From Cylicocyclus nassatus (taxonomy: Eukaryota > Nematoda > Chromadorea > Rhabditida > Strongylidae), in assembly GCA_958299035.1 (NCBI GenBank), contig CATQJL010000001.1:107215769-107279768 (forward strand): a DNA stretch of 64,000 nt, written 5' to 3'. The position numbers were made by a program, and so were the translations under genes. The notes under the pieces were generated by a model. The model saw only the letters and a program-made list of their open reading frames with translations. It was not told the origin of the DNA and did not search any database. The stretch's first letter is position 1, and each line of letters begins with the position of its first letter. This document shows positions 12,037-22,724 of this stretch, one piece after another.

Positions 12037-12709
12037 CAGAGTGTCCCAAAAAAACGTGAACACTGTTTGATCGTTAATAACTCCGTTGCATTCATTCTCC
12101 GAGCTTGAGGCATCATTCTGTAGAGCGAAGTTCAACTTAGATTTATAGTATGGAGCGAATCACTCATCGCTCTTCGCTACTGTAGGATTACGGTATGAAC
12201 ATCTAGCATGTGGATCCATTGTGAAATATGCCATTTGACAAAAAATTTTTCATGAAATCTGAAAAATAGTTTATTAGGGTTTTCGCGCACGTCGATTCCA
12301 ATACACAACTTTTTAAGAGTGCTTTCAGCTTTTTTGACGGTGTAGTCACATTTCTCACAAATGCTGGAAATTCACTTATTACGGTTTACTTGAGATAACC
12401 TTGGAAAGAAGCATCATAATAAACTGGAAGTTCCATATTCGAAATTAGCGGCTTCCATTACCATAGTATAAAAGTTTTTGGCTTGTTTGGTTTTGTTCCG
12501 AGGAGAATATGGCCTCCAATAGCCTAAAATCTTTGTCGAAGTTCATACCGTAATCTTACAGTAATGAAGAGCGATCAACGATTCGCTCTCTACCGTATAT
12601 CTAAGTTAAACCTCCCTCTATAGAATGGTGCCTTAAGCGCGGCGAAAGACATGAAAGCAAGGGAGTTATTAACAATCAAACAGTGTTCACATTTTTTTGG
12701 GACATCCTG
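12037..12709. mobile_element. mariner-like MITE, CAGAGTGTCCC subfamily
   Basis: Ends CAGAGTGTCCCAAAAAAACG and a near reverse complement, each flanked by TA. The inner inverted block ACTGTTTGATCGTTAATAACT defines a subfamily also seen at 15093-15773 and 25383-26051. TGTAGGATTACGGTA and its reverse complement are both present inside. Confidence 0.85.
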
Positions 12710-12715
12710 TATATA

Positions 12716-13384
12716 TTAGGTTGTCCCGAAGTTTTGTCGGTTTCTTTCATCGCTCACTAAAACTCACAGAACACCAATCCATGGACGACTTAGCCATGGA
12801 CCGCGTTTACCAAGTCCATTATAATTATTTATTTATTCAATAAAAACCGCGGCTTTTTGATAAAGTTTAACACGTGAAAACACTAAAAATTCCAAAAGTC
12901 TGCTTTTTCAAAGCAAATCAAAGTTGGTTATGTTGCATAAATGATGTTTAGTAAAAATTTTGTTTTATTACGCAGAAACAAAAAAAGCTTTCGTGTGTTT
13001 TATGCAGTTGCGTGTTTCCTGACTTTGTCAAAAATCGAGACCTCCGGGGAATTGATTTTTTGAAGCTAAAATCAGCAGATTAGGAGAATCTAAAAATACC
13101 ATCTTGTAGTCCAAGAGTTGCTCTATTCGATACATACTCAGTCCTTTTCGAAACTTTTTTAAAAAAATTTTAAAAATTAGCCTAACTTTGAGCAGGTAAA
13201 ATTGACAGGTGGAAAATCTTGGCAATTATCAAAAAAAAGCGTACAAGAATATGGTATGAAAATGAATTCTTAAGAAAGAGAAGGAAAAGTTGCATCGAAT
13301 ACATTCTAAAAGTCTTCCAGTTCTCTATTGTGCATGGTTTTACAGTGGTTTGAAAAAACCGACAAAACTTTCGGGACAGCCCAA
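12716..13384. mobile_element. mariner-like MITE, TTAGGTTGTCCCGAA family
   Basis: Left end TTAGGTTGTCCCGAAGTTTT and right end ACTTTCGGGACAGCCCAA, each flanked by TA. It starts a few bases after the previous element, inside a short TA tract. No transposase frame was seen. Its arms are shorter than those of the fully palindromic relatives. Confidence 0.75.
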
Positions 13385-13391
13385 TATATAT

Positions 13392-13697
13392 CAGTGGCGT
13401 ACCGAAGGGCCCCCCCCCCCCGAGAATGGATCGCCAAATCTTGAAAGTTACTTATGTGGGTTATAAAAATGTGTAAGTGACTTGTTTATTTTTGTAGATA
13501 GTTAAAATAATTTTCAAAAATTACTAAAAATTCAAATTAGCCTTGAAAAATTTTTTTCGGGGAAAAATTTTCAGAAGCACTCCTAAAATTTTTTCGGAGT
13601 GCGTGGTTAACGCCACGCACCTTCATTCGGAAAAAATTTTTGTCGCCCTTTCCCCCCCCCCCCCCCCGAGCGGAAATTCTAGGTGCGGAAATCCTGG
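13392..13697. mobile_element. hAT-like MITE, CAGTGGCGTACC family
   Basis: Left end CAGTGGCGTACCGAAGG inside a TATATAT tract, with a C-run and the internal block GGGTTATAAAAATGTGTAAG, and a GTGCGTGGTTAACGCCACGCAC hairpin core at about 13598-13619. The right end (GGAAATCCTGGTAT) is degenerate. The TIR type and the 8-bp duplication of a sister copy (46924-47264) support hAT. Confidence 0.7.
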
Positions 13698-13709
13698 TAT
13701 ATATATATA

Positions 13710-13747
13710 CCAGTGCGTCACCTCTGCTTCGCAGAGGTTCGCACTGG
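13710..13747. repeat. 38-bp near-perfect hairpin
   Basis: CCAGTGCG and CCTCTGC arms meet their reverse complements GCAGAGG and CGCACTGG around a 3-base loop, with a small asymmetric bulge. It follows a TATATATATA tract. It is too short to place in a family. Confidence 0.6.
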
Positions 13748-14423
13748 CCCTAATTTCTGTATGCCTAACTCATTCCCGCATGATAATGACATTGAAGCTC
13801 ACCGAGCCATGCAGGCTATCACGAATGATTTGTAAACAACTACTCATTCCCAGAGCTTTTTTGTGTGAGATCGGTATTTTCGCGTGGATGAACCTTTTTC
13901 GAGAAGAATTAATTCGATTGAATTGGTTTTTGGACTTTCTATGATCTGCTAGTCGCCATAACGACAATAATCACCGTGGACTACACCCCTGTGCAAAAAT
14001 CTTCTCAAACGATCAGGTAAAATATTGGCAAATTGAACATTTATGCAACTTATTCTTTTTGGCGCCATTTTCGTAAACTAATCAACTTTAGTCCAATTTT
14101 TTGGGTTAACGTCCATGGCTTGCACATTAGCTTGTCAAACGTATCCATGATTTCGTAATAAATGTTGGTACCGGCCCAATTTTGCTGGTCAGAAGCCAAG
14201 TGGATCCGTTTGAGGCGCAATTTTCAACGGACCCACTCAACGGATCCGCTCATGTTTTTGCATGGTGGGCTTTCACGCAGGTAGCGTGCGCTATGCAAAA
14301 TTTGGGCTTAAAACGTTGGCTGGAACACGCTCTACTAATTTCGTAACGGACAGACAGACACAGCACACACACACACAAAAAAACGTAAACACCCTTAGCC
14401 CGTTATTATAAGTTATGATACAT
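13748..14423. other. no recognisable feature
   Basis: Unique-looking sequence with a short ACAC run near 14365-14377. No supported gene or terminal repeat. Confidence 0.4.
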
Positions 14424-15091
14424 GGTGTCCGTAAAATATGTATACACTGTTTGATCGTTAATATCTCTTTTCCCAAGAAGTCTTTTACCTTGCCTCAGGT
14501 ACCGTTTTGTAGAGCTGGCTTCAACTTACATTTGCAGTATAGAACGAATCACTCATTTCTTTTCATTACTGTAGGATTACGGTAGAAACTTGAAACATAT
14601 GGTGTCAATGTGGAAAAAACTGCCGTTTCAAAATTTTTCAAAAAAATGTGAAAACTCGTATAATAGGGTCTTTATGGACGCTGAGTTCAATACTCAACTA
14701 TTCACAAGATTGCGAAGCTTCTAAACAGTGTAATCGTACTTTTTAGGAACATTGAAAAAATGGCAGCTACCTCTTACCTGGCATAATTCTTCAATGAAGC
14801 ATTATAATAAGTTGGGAACTTTACAATTAGAATTAGCAACTCTAATTAGCCCAGCGTAAAGTTTTCAGGCTTTTTGTTTGCTTTCTGAGGCAAAATATGG
14901 CCTTTCATGGCTCAAAACACTCCTTAAAGTTTCCACCGTAATCCTACAGTAATGAAGAGAGACGCGTGAATCGCTCCATACTGTAAATCTAAGTTGAAGC
15001 AGCTCTACAAAGCGGTCCCTGAAGCAAGGCAAAAGACTTCCTAGGGAAAAAGATATTAACGATCAAAGAGTGTATTCATACTTTAGGGACA
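14424..15091. mobile_element. mariner-like MITE, diverged GGTGTCCGTAAA variant
   Basis: The left end reads GGTGTCCGTAAAATATGTAT and the right end CATACTTTAGGGACATC. The inner blocks (CACTGTTTGATCGTTAATAT and mirror) and the internal TGTAGGATTACGGTAGAAAC with its mirror match the CAGGGTGTCCC family. The same variant left end recurs at about 30581. Confidence 0.7.
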
Positions 15092-15092
15092 T

Positions 15093-15773
15093 CAGAGTGT
15101 CCCAAAAAGATGTGAACACTGTTTGATCGTTAATAACTCTCTTGCTTTCAAGTTTTTTGCTGAGTTCAAGGTACCATTCTGAGAGCTGGCTTCAACTTAG
15201 ATTTTCAGTGTGGGGCAAATCACCAATCACTTTTCATAACTGTAGGATTACGGTATGAACTTCCAACATACAGCGTCACTGTGGAAGAGGCCTTGTGATA
15301 AAATAATTTCAAAATAAAATCTGAAAATCTGTGTACTAAGGTTTTCAGGCGTGCTGATTTCAGTACATAACTTTTCATCAATTTTTCGAACTTTCTTGTC
15401 CGCGTATTCACATTTTTGAGGGACATTGGGAGAACATTTTTTACTCTAAATCTGAAATAACTTATGAAAGAAGCACTATACTAAAGTGCAAACTTTATAT
15501 TTAGAATTAGCACTTTCAATTAGCCCAGTCTGAGGGTTTCTGGCTTGTTTGGCTTTCTTTCTGGGGCAAATTGCCGTCTTTAATGGCTTAAAACCCTCTT
15601 CGAAGTTCCTACCGTAATCCTACAGTAATGAAGAGGGATCGATGATTCGCTCCATTCTGCAAATCTAAGTTGAACCTCGCTCTATAGAATGGTACTTTAA
15701 GCTCGACAAAAGACATGAAAGCAAGAGAGTTATTAACGATCAAACAGTGTGCACATCTTTTTGGGACACCCTG
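15093..15773. mobile_element. mariner-like MITE, CAGAGTGTCCC subfamily
   Basis: Ends CAGAGTGTCCCAAAAAGATG and ATCTTTTTGGGACACCCTG; TA follows on the right and the element abuts the previous one on the left. Inverted inner blocks and the TGTAGGATTACGG motif pair are present. Confidence 0.85.
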
Positions 15774-15781
15774 TATATATA

Positions 15782-17427
15782 CAGTGACCGCCAAAAAGTT
15801 GCGGACAAGCCGTCTTCCTTTTTCCATCGCTCATTTTCGGATGGAAAACGAAGATGAAAAAAGATTGAATTGCATATGGTGATAGAGCTCACCAAGAACT
15901 ACAACCCACACATTGCGCTTTCTTGAAACATGTATTATAAAAGTTTTAAAAATCTCTCTTTAAAAAAGTTCGAAAATGGCCGCGTCACAATGTCGCGGAC
16001 AATAATTCTTCGAACGCGAAAATTTTCTGTTAGGTCTTTTCTTGGAGCAGAAACAGAAGTTATCCGGACAGGTAAGCACACTATATCGTAGAGCTCATCG
16101 AGGGCAGTAATCGGGTAATGGTTTCTTCCAAAAAAACCCAAGCTTGCATTTGTTTTGCTTTTTTTTTCAAAAAATAATTTCTAATTCCCTTCTTCAAGCC
16201 AAATTTCCCTAACATGGAAACCTATTCAAGGCATTCCAACAAGGCTATTTGAATAAAATGGATGCCCTTTGCCATCTTCTATGCATCGCACGTGTGCTGG
16301 TGAGTTTCTTTGCTGAAATTGGCTTTTGACAGTGCGTGCACATGACCCCATGACACCTTACCACTGACTCGCACCGCTTTGCAGGCTTGTAACTCGGCCG
16401 GCAGTCACTCTACGAGCCTGCAGGTAGGCTCATTCAAAAGAGCGTGACATCCTGGACACGATGGTATGCAAAAGGCATGTGAAACAGCAGAGATTTGGCG
16501 GATGGGGTGACAAAGCGCAGCCTTGGAGATGAATGGAGTGAAGGATTTTATCAACAATAGAACGGTCTCAGAGCTCCGAAATGGATCTATTACAAGAAAT
16601 TTGACGGTTTTGAACTTTCAGGATGAAACTGGTGGCGAAAAAAGCTTTGTTCAACTTTAACTGAAAAATCCTTGACCTACCACTGAAGCTGCGCTTTGTC
16701 ACCCCATCCGCCAAATCTCTGCTGTTTCACATGCCCAACTCTTTTGCATACCATCGTGTCCAGGAAGTCACGCTCTTTCGAATGAGCCTATCTGCAGGCT
16801 CGCGGAGTGACTGCCGGCTGAGATACAAGCGTGCAAAACGGGGCCAGTCAGCGGTAAGGTGCAGGTGGGGTCATGTGCACGCACTGTCAAGAGCCATTTT
16901 CAGCAAAGAAACTCACCAGTACATGTCCGATGCATAGAGAATGGCGAAGAGCATCCATTTTATCCGAACAGCTTTTTGGAATCCTTGAATAGATTTCCAT
17001 GTGAAGAAATTTGGTTTGAAGAAGGGGATTAAAATTATTTTCTGAAAAAAGCAAAACAAAATTCAAGCTTGGGTTTTTCTGGAAGGAATCATTACTCGAT
17101 TATTGCCCTCGATGAGCTCTACGATATGTATGCTTACCTGTCCGGATGACTTCTGTTTTGCTCCAAGAAAAGACCTAACAGAAAATTTTCGCGTTCGAAG
17201 AATTATTGTCCGCGACATTGTGACGCGGCCATTTGCGAACTTTTTTTAAAGAGAGATTTTTAAAACTTTTATAATACATGTTTTCAAGAAAGCGCAATGT
17301 GTGGGTTGTAGTTCTTGGTGAGCTCTATCACAATATGCAATTCAATCTTTTTTCATCTTCGTTTTCCATCCGAAAATGAGCGATAAAAAAAGAAGGCGGC
17401 TTGTCCGCAACTTTTTGGCGGTCACTG
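15782..17427. mobile_element. Tc1-like foldback element, 1.65 kb
   Basis: Ends CAGTGACCGCCAAAAAGTTG and exact reverse complement, each flanked by TA. The CAGTG start and CCAAAAAG follow Tc1-type termini. Nearly the whole element is one inverted repeat: blocks at 15960-16140 return at 17080-17250, and blocks at 16260-16500 return at 16735-16960. The centre is near 16600. There is no transposase frame; the translated frames in it are palindrome shadows. Confidence 0.85.
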
Positions 17428-17433
17428 TATATA

Positions 17434-18113
17434 CAGGGTGTCCCAAAAAAATGTTTCGAACGTTTGATCGTTAATATCTCTCTTCCCAAGAAGTCTTTTG
17501 CCTTGCTTCAGGGACCGTTTTGTAGAGCTGCTTCAACTTAGATTTGCATTATAGAACGAATCACCCATCTCTCTTCATTACTGTAGGATTACGGTAGAAA
17601 CTTGAAGGAGGGTTTTAAGCAATGAAAGGCCATATTTTGCCTCAGAAAAGAAACAAAACAGCCTGAAAGCTTCTACACTAGGCTAATTAGAGTTGCTGAT
17701 TATAACTGTAAAGTTTCCGACTTATTATGATGCTTCATTGAAAAGTTATGCCAGGTAAGAGGTAGCGGCCATTTTTTCAATGTTCATAAAAAGTGCGATT
17801 ACACTGTTTAGAAAACTTCGTAACCTTGTGAACAGTTGAGTATTGAACTCAGCGTCCATAAAAACCCTATTACACAAATTTTCACAATTATTTGAAAAAT
17901 TTTGAAACGGCAGCTTTTTTCTACATTGACACCACATGTTTCAAGTTTCTACCGTAATCCTACAGTAATGAAGAGAGATAAGTGATTCGTTCTATAATGC
18001 AAATCTAAGTTGAAGCCAGCTCTACAGATTGGTACCTAAAGCAAGGGAAAAAACTTCTTCAGGAGAGAGATAATAACGATCAAACGTTCGATACATTTTT
18101 TTGGGACACCCTG
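17434..18113. mobile_element. mariner-like MITE, CAGGGTGTCCC family, 680 bp
   Basis: Ends CAGGGTGTCCCAAAAAAATG and mirror, TA on both sides. It lies a few bases from the Tc1-like foldback on the left and the next mariner foldback on the right. It is the cleanest full-length copy of this family here and contains the unbroken AGGGTTTTAAGCAATGAAAG stretch that serves as empty site for the piggyBac-like insertion at 22045. Confidence 0.9.
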
Positions 18114-18123
18114 TATATACATA

Positions 18124-18823
18124 TTAGGTTGTCCCGAAAGTTCGTTCGCACCATTTTCAAAAAATCATAACTTCTTTGCTTCATAACGTTTTTGCGCAAT
18201 TTAAATTTTATTAGAAAGCGTAAAACATGTAGTTTCCAATAGTCCTCTGATTGCTTTCCATTATGTTCAGTTTGCAGAGATAAAAATGAAAGAACGAAAA
18301 CATCCAAAATTCGGAATTTTTGAGCAAAAATTCTAAAAATCTAGAAACTGCGCGATAAAATCCAGAAAAGCCATTATCCTAGTTTCTCTTATATTTGATT
18401 ACTAACTGAGTTAGGTTTGTGCTGAACGAGCTCTTTTTTCAAAAGTTATGATTTTTTGAAAAAAATGACGAAAAATCAATTTCTTAAGAACTCGTAGGAA
18501 ATTGATTTTTTTTCAAAAAATCATAACTTTTGAAAGAAGAGCTCGTTCAGCACAAACCTAACTCAGTTAGTAATCAAATATAAGAAAAACTAGGCTAATG
18601 GCTTTTCTGGATTTTATCGCGCAGTTTCTAGATTTTTAGAATTTTTGCTCAAAAATTCCGAATTTTGCTCTGCAAACTGAACATGCTGGAAAGCCATCAG
18701 GGGACATTTGGAAACTACATGCTTCACCCTTTCTAACAAAATTTAAATTGCGCAAAATCGTTATGATGCAAAGAAGTTATGATTTTTTGAAAATGGTGCG
18801 AACGAACTTTTGGGACAACCTAA
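18124..18823. mobile_element. mariner-like foldback element, 700 bp
   Basis: Ends TTAGGTTGTCCCGAAAGTTC and GAACTTTTGGGACAACCTAA, each flanked by TA. The left half (to about 18465) and right half (from about 18490) are reverse complements with few mismatches, so nearly the whole element is a hairpin with a loop of about 20-30 bases. No coding frame. Confidence 0.9.
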
Positions 18824-19731
18824 TATATTAGGTCGTTTCAAAACTAATTTCGCTTTTTTCAAACGGGCGCCATATTTGATGGAACAAAGATTTCCAAGCG
18901 ATCTTGGAAGCGTTCGATGCAGAATTTCATTCTCTTTCTAATGGTTATGAAATTGTTGCAAAACGGTCAATGAGCTTTCAGAAAATAACCAAAATCTGCT
19001 ACCCATGCTTTTTGTGATGGTCAAGTTTTATGATTTTTTGAAACTTTTATATCAACCCTCCGAAGAAGTGCAAGTAACGCCTTTATAGAGCAAACCCTAC
19101 AGAATGCAAAACTGCTTTTTTCTCCTTTCCATAACTAGTCATACATTTTTAACAGAATTTTAACTGATGCTACCGATTTCCATACTTGGAGAGCTAAATC
19201 CTCGTAGAACATCAAAAGAAGAGCAGCCCGCGCACTATTTGATGCAGCTTCTTCTCCTCTTTCTAAAGAATGTTTTTTGTTTCCGATTCGCTTCGTTTCC
19301 GAGGATAAAATCATCATGACTTATTTTTTTAGCGAGCCCTAGGCTGTACCCGAAAAACTCGAAATATGATATCTCGAACCCGTAAATTCTCATTTGCTTT
19401 GTAAAATTAATGCTTACTCATAGTACCATCTTGGTAGTCTCAAATTCCGAAAAATTATGATGTTTGATGCGATGGCTGAGGAGGGCCTGCCAAAATCCGA
19501 TGGTTCTGTTGAAAAATCTTTTAAAAATTGCGGCGAGCTAACAAGGGAAGGATACTCGGTCGAAGTGGCCATTTGAAATGAGCTGTATATTAGGAAACCG
19601 TCCTCCGTAAGGCAAACTCAAAACTACTTTCGCTAGGTGCCGAGCGGTTTTTGGGGGGAGTTACAAGGCCATTTTCCTCCGGCGCAGCCAGCGCACTCAG
19701 CGATGAGCGAGGCGTTAGAATACGCGTCAGT

Positions 19732-19804
19732 GTGGCAGTGGCGCAGTGACAACGCAGCGGACTACGAAGCAGATGGTCGAGGGTTCGAGTCCTGTTGCTG
19801 CTAC
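19732..19804 (+). pseudogene. tRNA-like sequence, resembles tRNA-Arg(ACG)
   Basis: Exactly 73 nt. The ends GTGGCAG and CTGCTAC pair over 7 bp with one G-U. The A-box-like TGGCGCAGTGACAACG is followed by a 7-base loop CTACGAA (anticodon ACG) and a perfect B-box GGTTCGAGTCC. The D stem has 3 pairs. The anticodon stem has only about two of five pairs and the T stem has one mismatch plus two G-U pairs, with two extra bases before the acceptor. It is therefore a tRNA-derived module and probably not a working tRNA. The internal pol III boxes could still promote transcription. Confidence 0.55.
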
Positions 19805-20562
19805 TTTGTTTTGCAGTTCTGTAAAAAGTCTATTGGGTGACAGCAAACGAGAAATACTATTTCTAGGCAGTTCAAACAAGCTATTTACTGCAAAAAAGTC
19901 ACTATTTCTACAATAAGCCATAATCTTTTACAATATGTGAATCTGTGGAGGTTATGATGTCACAACAATGGGTTCAAATGATATATTAACATGCATGGAA
20001 TACAACCACAGGATGCTCAAAGCAGAAGAGCTTCTCGCCGCGCGCACTTGCAAAATTGCAATCGATTCACATCCCATTTATTGGCTCTTGATCTGAACTT
20101 TACCTTGCATCATAGGGATTCCATCCTTAAGATCTTATCGCTTATATACACACAATTTTGCTCGCCGCGATTCAAAAATTTGCTTTCATACCCATGGATG
20201 CAGCCGGATACATTCACAACCACGCCGGCGAATTCGAGTCTCCTATTCAGTACTGTTTTTCACCGACTTTGATAGGCAATTGTGAAGCTGCTGATTGTCA
20301 TCGTTTCATTTTATCCGATGTGCGCGCTGCGAGAAGCTCTTCTACTTTGAGCATTTTGTGGTTGTATTCCATACATGTTAATATATCACTTGAATCCCTT
20401 GTTGTGACATCATAACCTCCACAGATTTACATATTTTAGAGGATTATAGCTTATTGCAGAAATAGTGGCTTTTTTGTAGTAATTAGCTTGTTTCGACTGC
20501 CTGGAAATAGTATTTCTCGTTTGCTGTCACCCAATAGACTTTTTACAGAACTGCAAAACAAA

Positions 20563-20635
20563 ATAGCAGCAACAGGACTCGAACCATCGACCATCTGCTT
20601 CGTAGTCCGCTGCGTTGCCACTGCGCCACTGCCAC
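20563..20635 (-). pseudogene. tRNA-like sequence, mirror copy
   Basis: Reverse-complement partner of 19732-19804 in the other arm, also 73 nt. Here the A-box-like segment reads TGGCGCAGTGGCAACG, closer to consensus, and the B-box GGTTCGAGTCC is intact. The acceptor ends (GTGGCAG / CTGCTAT) lose the last pair. The T-stem has a different substitution from its partner, so the two arms are diverging independently. Confidence 0.55.
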
Positions 20636-21133
20636 ACTACTGCGTTATTCTGGCACCTCGCTCATCACTGGGTGCACCAGCTGCGCCGGAGGAAAATGGC
20701 CTTGTAATTCCCCCCACAAAACCGCTCGGCACCTAGCGAAAGTAGTTTTGACTTTGCCTTACGGAGGACGGTTTCCTGATATACAGCTCATTCCAAATGG
20801 CCACTTCGACCGAGTATCCTTCCCTTGTAAGAGCAAAAGGAAAAAGTAGTACTGTATTCTATAAGGTTTACTCTATCGAATCTTTACTTAAGCTCCTTCT
20901 GAGGATTGATATGAAAGTTTTAAAAAATCGTGAAACTTGACCATCTCAAAAAGCATGAGTCGCAGATTTTAGTTATTTTCTGAAAGCTCGTTGACTGTTT
21001 TGCAAGAATTTCATAACCATTAGAAAGAGAATGAAATGCTGCATCGAACGCTTCCAAGATCGCTCAGAGATCTTTGTTCCATCAAATATGGCGCCCGTTT
21101 GAAAAAAGCGAAATTACTTTTGAAACGACCTAA

Positions 21134-21165
<32 letters not shown>
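21134..21165. repeat. (TA)n microsatellite
   Basis: TA run between a mariner-like foldback and a hAT-like MITE. Similar runs lie at 21528-21550, 27045-27078, 27451-27492, 28695-28714 and 29791-29802, each at an element boundary. Confidence 0.9.
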
Positions 21166-21527
21166 CAGTGGCGTACCGAGGGGGGAGGGGGGCGCGCGCC
21201 CCCCCCCCCGAGAACGGGTCGCGAAATTTTTGAAAGTTACTTACATGAGTTATAAAAATGTGCAAGTGACTTGTTTATTTTTGTAAACAATTAAAATAAT
21301 TTTTAAAATTTTTTAAAAATTTAAATTAGCCCTATAAAAAAAATTTTTTCGGGGGCGTGGCTGACGCCACGCCCCCTTTTTCCAGATTTTAGGGGTTGGG
21401 GGGCCGCGAAAATTTCGAGAAGCCCCCCTAAAACTTTTTCGGAGTGCGTGGCTGACGCCACGCACCTTCATTTAAAAAAAATTTTTGCCGCGCCCCCCCC
21501 CGAGCCGAAATCCTGGGTACGACACTG
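21166..21527. mobile_element. hAT-like MITE, 362 bp
   Basis: Ends CAGTGGCGTACCGAGGGGG and CCTGGGTACGACACTG. Inside are G/C-rich runs, the block GAGTTATAAAAATGTGCAAG, and two palindromic cores (GGGGGCGTGGCTGACGCC... and GTGCGTGGCTGACGCCACGC). It lies inside a (TA)n tract, so the target duplication cannot be read. Confidence 0.8.
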
Positions 21528-21550
21528 ATATATATATATATATATATATA

Positions 21551-22724
21551 CAGGGTGTCCCAAAAAAATGTATCGAACGTTTGATCGTTAATATCTCTCT
21601 TCCCAAGAAGTCTTTTGCCTTGCTTCAAGTACCCTTTCGTAGAGCTGGCTTCAACTTAGATGCACTATAGAACGAATCACCCATCTCCCTTCATTACTGT
21701 AGGATTACGGTAGAAACTTGAAACATATGGTGTCAATGTGGAAAAAGCTGCCGTTTAAAAATTTTTCAAAAAAATGTGAAAACTTGTGTAATAAGGTTTT
21801 TATGGACGCTTAGTTTAATACCCAACTATTCACGAGATTAGAAGCCTTCTAAACGGTGTAACCGCACTTTTTAGGAACAGCGAAAAATGGCCTTTACTTC
21901 TTACCTGGCATAACTCTTCAATGAAGCATCATAATAACTTGGGAACTTTACAGTTATGATCAGCAACTCTAATTAGCCAAGTATAAAAGTTTTGAGACTG
22001 TTTTGTTTCCTTTCTGAGGCAAAATATGGCCTTTCATTGCTTAACACGTTGACGACGAGCCATTTTTTAAAGGTATGTCCCTGTGGACGAACCGTTTCCC
22101 GGCACTTTCACAGCTGGCTCCATGTATGTATGCATGCATCTATGCGTGAGATACAAAAATGCAGGTGAGCGGGGCGGCTCCGCCCACTTTTGGCAAGCCC
22201 CGCCCACTTTTCAAAAATGCTGGAAATTGCCCAAAATCAATGAGTTCGTGCAAATTCCGGCACTATTGATAAGTGGACGAGGCTTGCCACGCAGGGGGCG
22301 GAGCTTGCCTGAAGGTGTGCGGGGCCTGGCTGAAAGTTGTTTGAGGTCTTTGCGTTCATTTATGGCCTCATCCATGCTTTTTATGAACAAAAATGGCTCC
22401 TGTGGGGGGCATAGGAGTGGGCGGAGTTTGCCAAAAGGGGGCGGAGCTAACACATGGAGTATATCTGAGCCTATGTTGATTATATGAACAAAAACTGAGA
22501 GGATTGGACAGATAGTATTGAAATTAAGGCCGCCGCGCACCATTGCGCGGCGTCGTCCACAGGGACAGACTGCCTGCCGCGCACCATTGCGCGGCACTGT
22601 CGTCAACGTGTTAAAACCCTCATTAAAGTCTCTACCGTAATCCCACAGTAATGAAGAGAAATGAGTGATTCGTTTTATAATGCAAATCTAATTTGAAGAG
22701 TACTCTGCGTTGATACCACTGCTT
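21551..22724. mobile_element. mariner-like MITE, CAGGGTGTCCC family, interrupted and cut by the gap
   Basis: Starts CAGGGTGTCCCAAAAAAATG after TA and follows the copy at 17434-18113 (in reverse) until ATTGCTTAA at 22044. There it is interrupted by a piggyBac-like element (22045-22610). It resumes with TTAAAACCCTC and runs into the assembly gap at 22725, where its right end is lost. Confidence 0.85.
22045..22610. mobile_element. piggyBac-like MITE with TTAA duplication
   Basis: TTAA flanks both ends (22041-22044, 22611-22614). Ends are CACGTTGACGACGAGCCAT and CACTGTCGTCAACGTG, inverted over about 13 bp. The uninterrupted host sequence is known from sister MITEs (ATTGCTTAAAACCCTC), so one TTAA became two, which is the diagnostic behaviour of piggyBac elements. 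Internal hairpins include the GCCGCGCACCATTGCGCGGC palindrome, present twice. No transposase frame. A second, worn copy is at 55509-56040. Confidence 0.85.

Larger units (their letters stand above)
19542..20827. mobile_element. PIF/Harbinger-like foldback with tRNA-like modules, 1.29 kb
   Basis: Ends CAAGGGAAGGATACTCGGTC and exact reverse complement, flanked by TAA on both sides (19539-19541 and 20828-20830). A 3-bp TAA/TTA duplication is typical of PIF/Harbinger. The arms remain inverted for about 500 bp. Each arm carries a 73-bp tRNA-like block just inside a TCGCT-rich segment. No transposase frame exists. The element entered the loop of a mariner-like foldback. Confidence 0.85.
18828..21133. 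mobile_element. mariner-like foldback element, TTAGGTCGTTTC family, carrying a nested element
   Basis: Ends TTAGGTCGTTTCAAAACTAA and TACTTTTGAAACGACCTAA with TA on both sides. The arms (18828-19538 and 20831-21133) are parts of a foldback whose loop was entered by the PIF-like element 19542-20827. A second copy of the family at 27496-28694 lacks that insertion. Its left side starts 4 bp after the previous element, showing tandem occupation of one TA tract. Confidence 0.85.

Noticed and set aside
15935..17270. Frames conserved on both sides of 16.6 kb as a duplicated gene
   Set aside because: They are mirror images produced by the Tc1-like foldback; neither resembles a transposase.
19732..19804. 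Functional tRNA-Arg gene
   Set aside because: The anticodon stem has only about two of five pairs and the T stem is weak, and it is duplicated in mirror image within a transposon.
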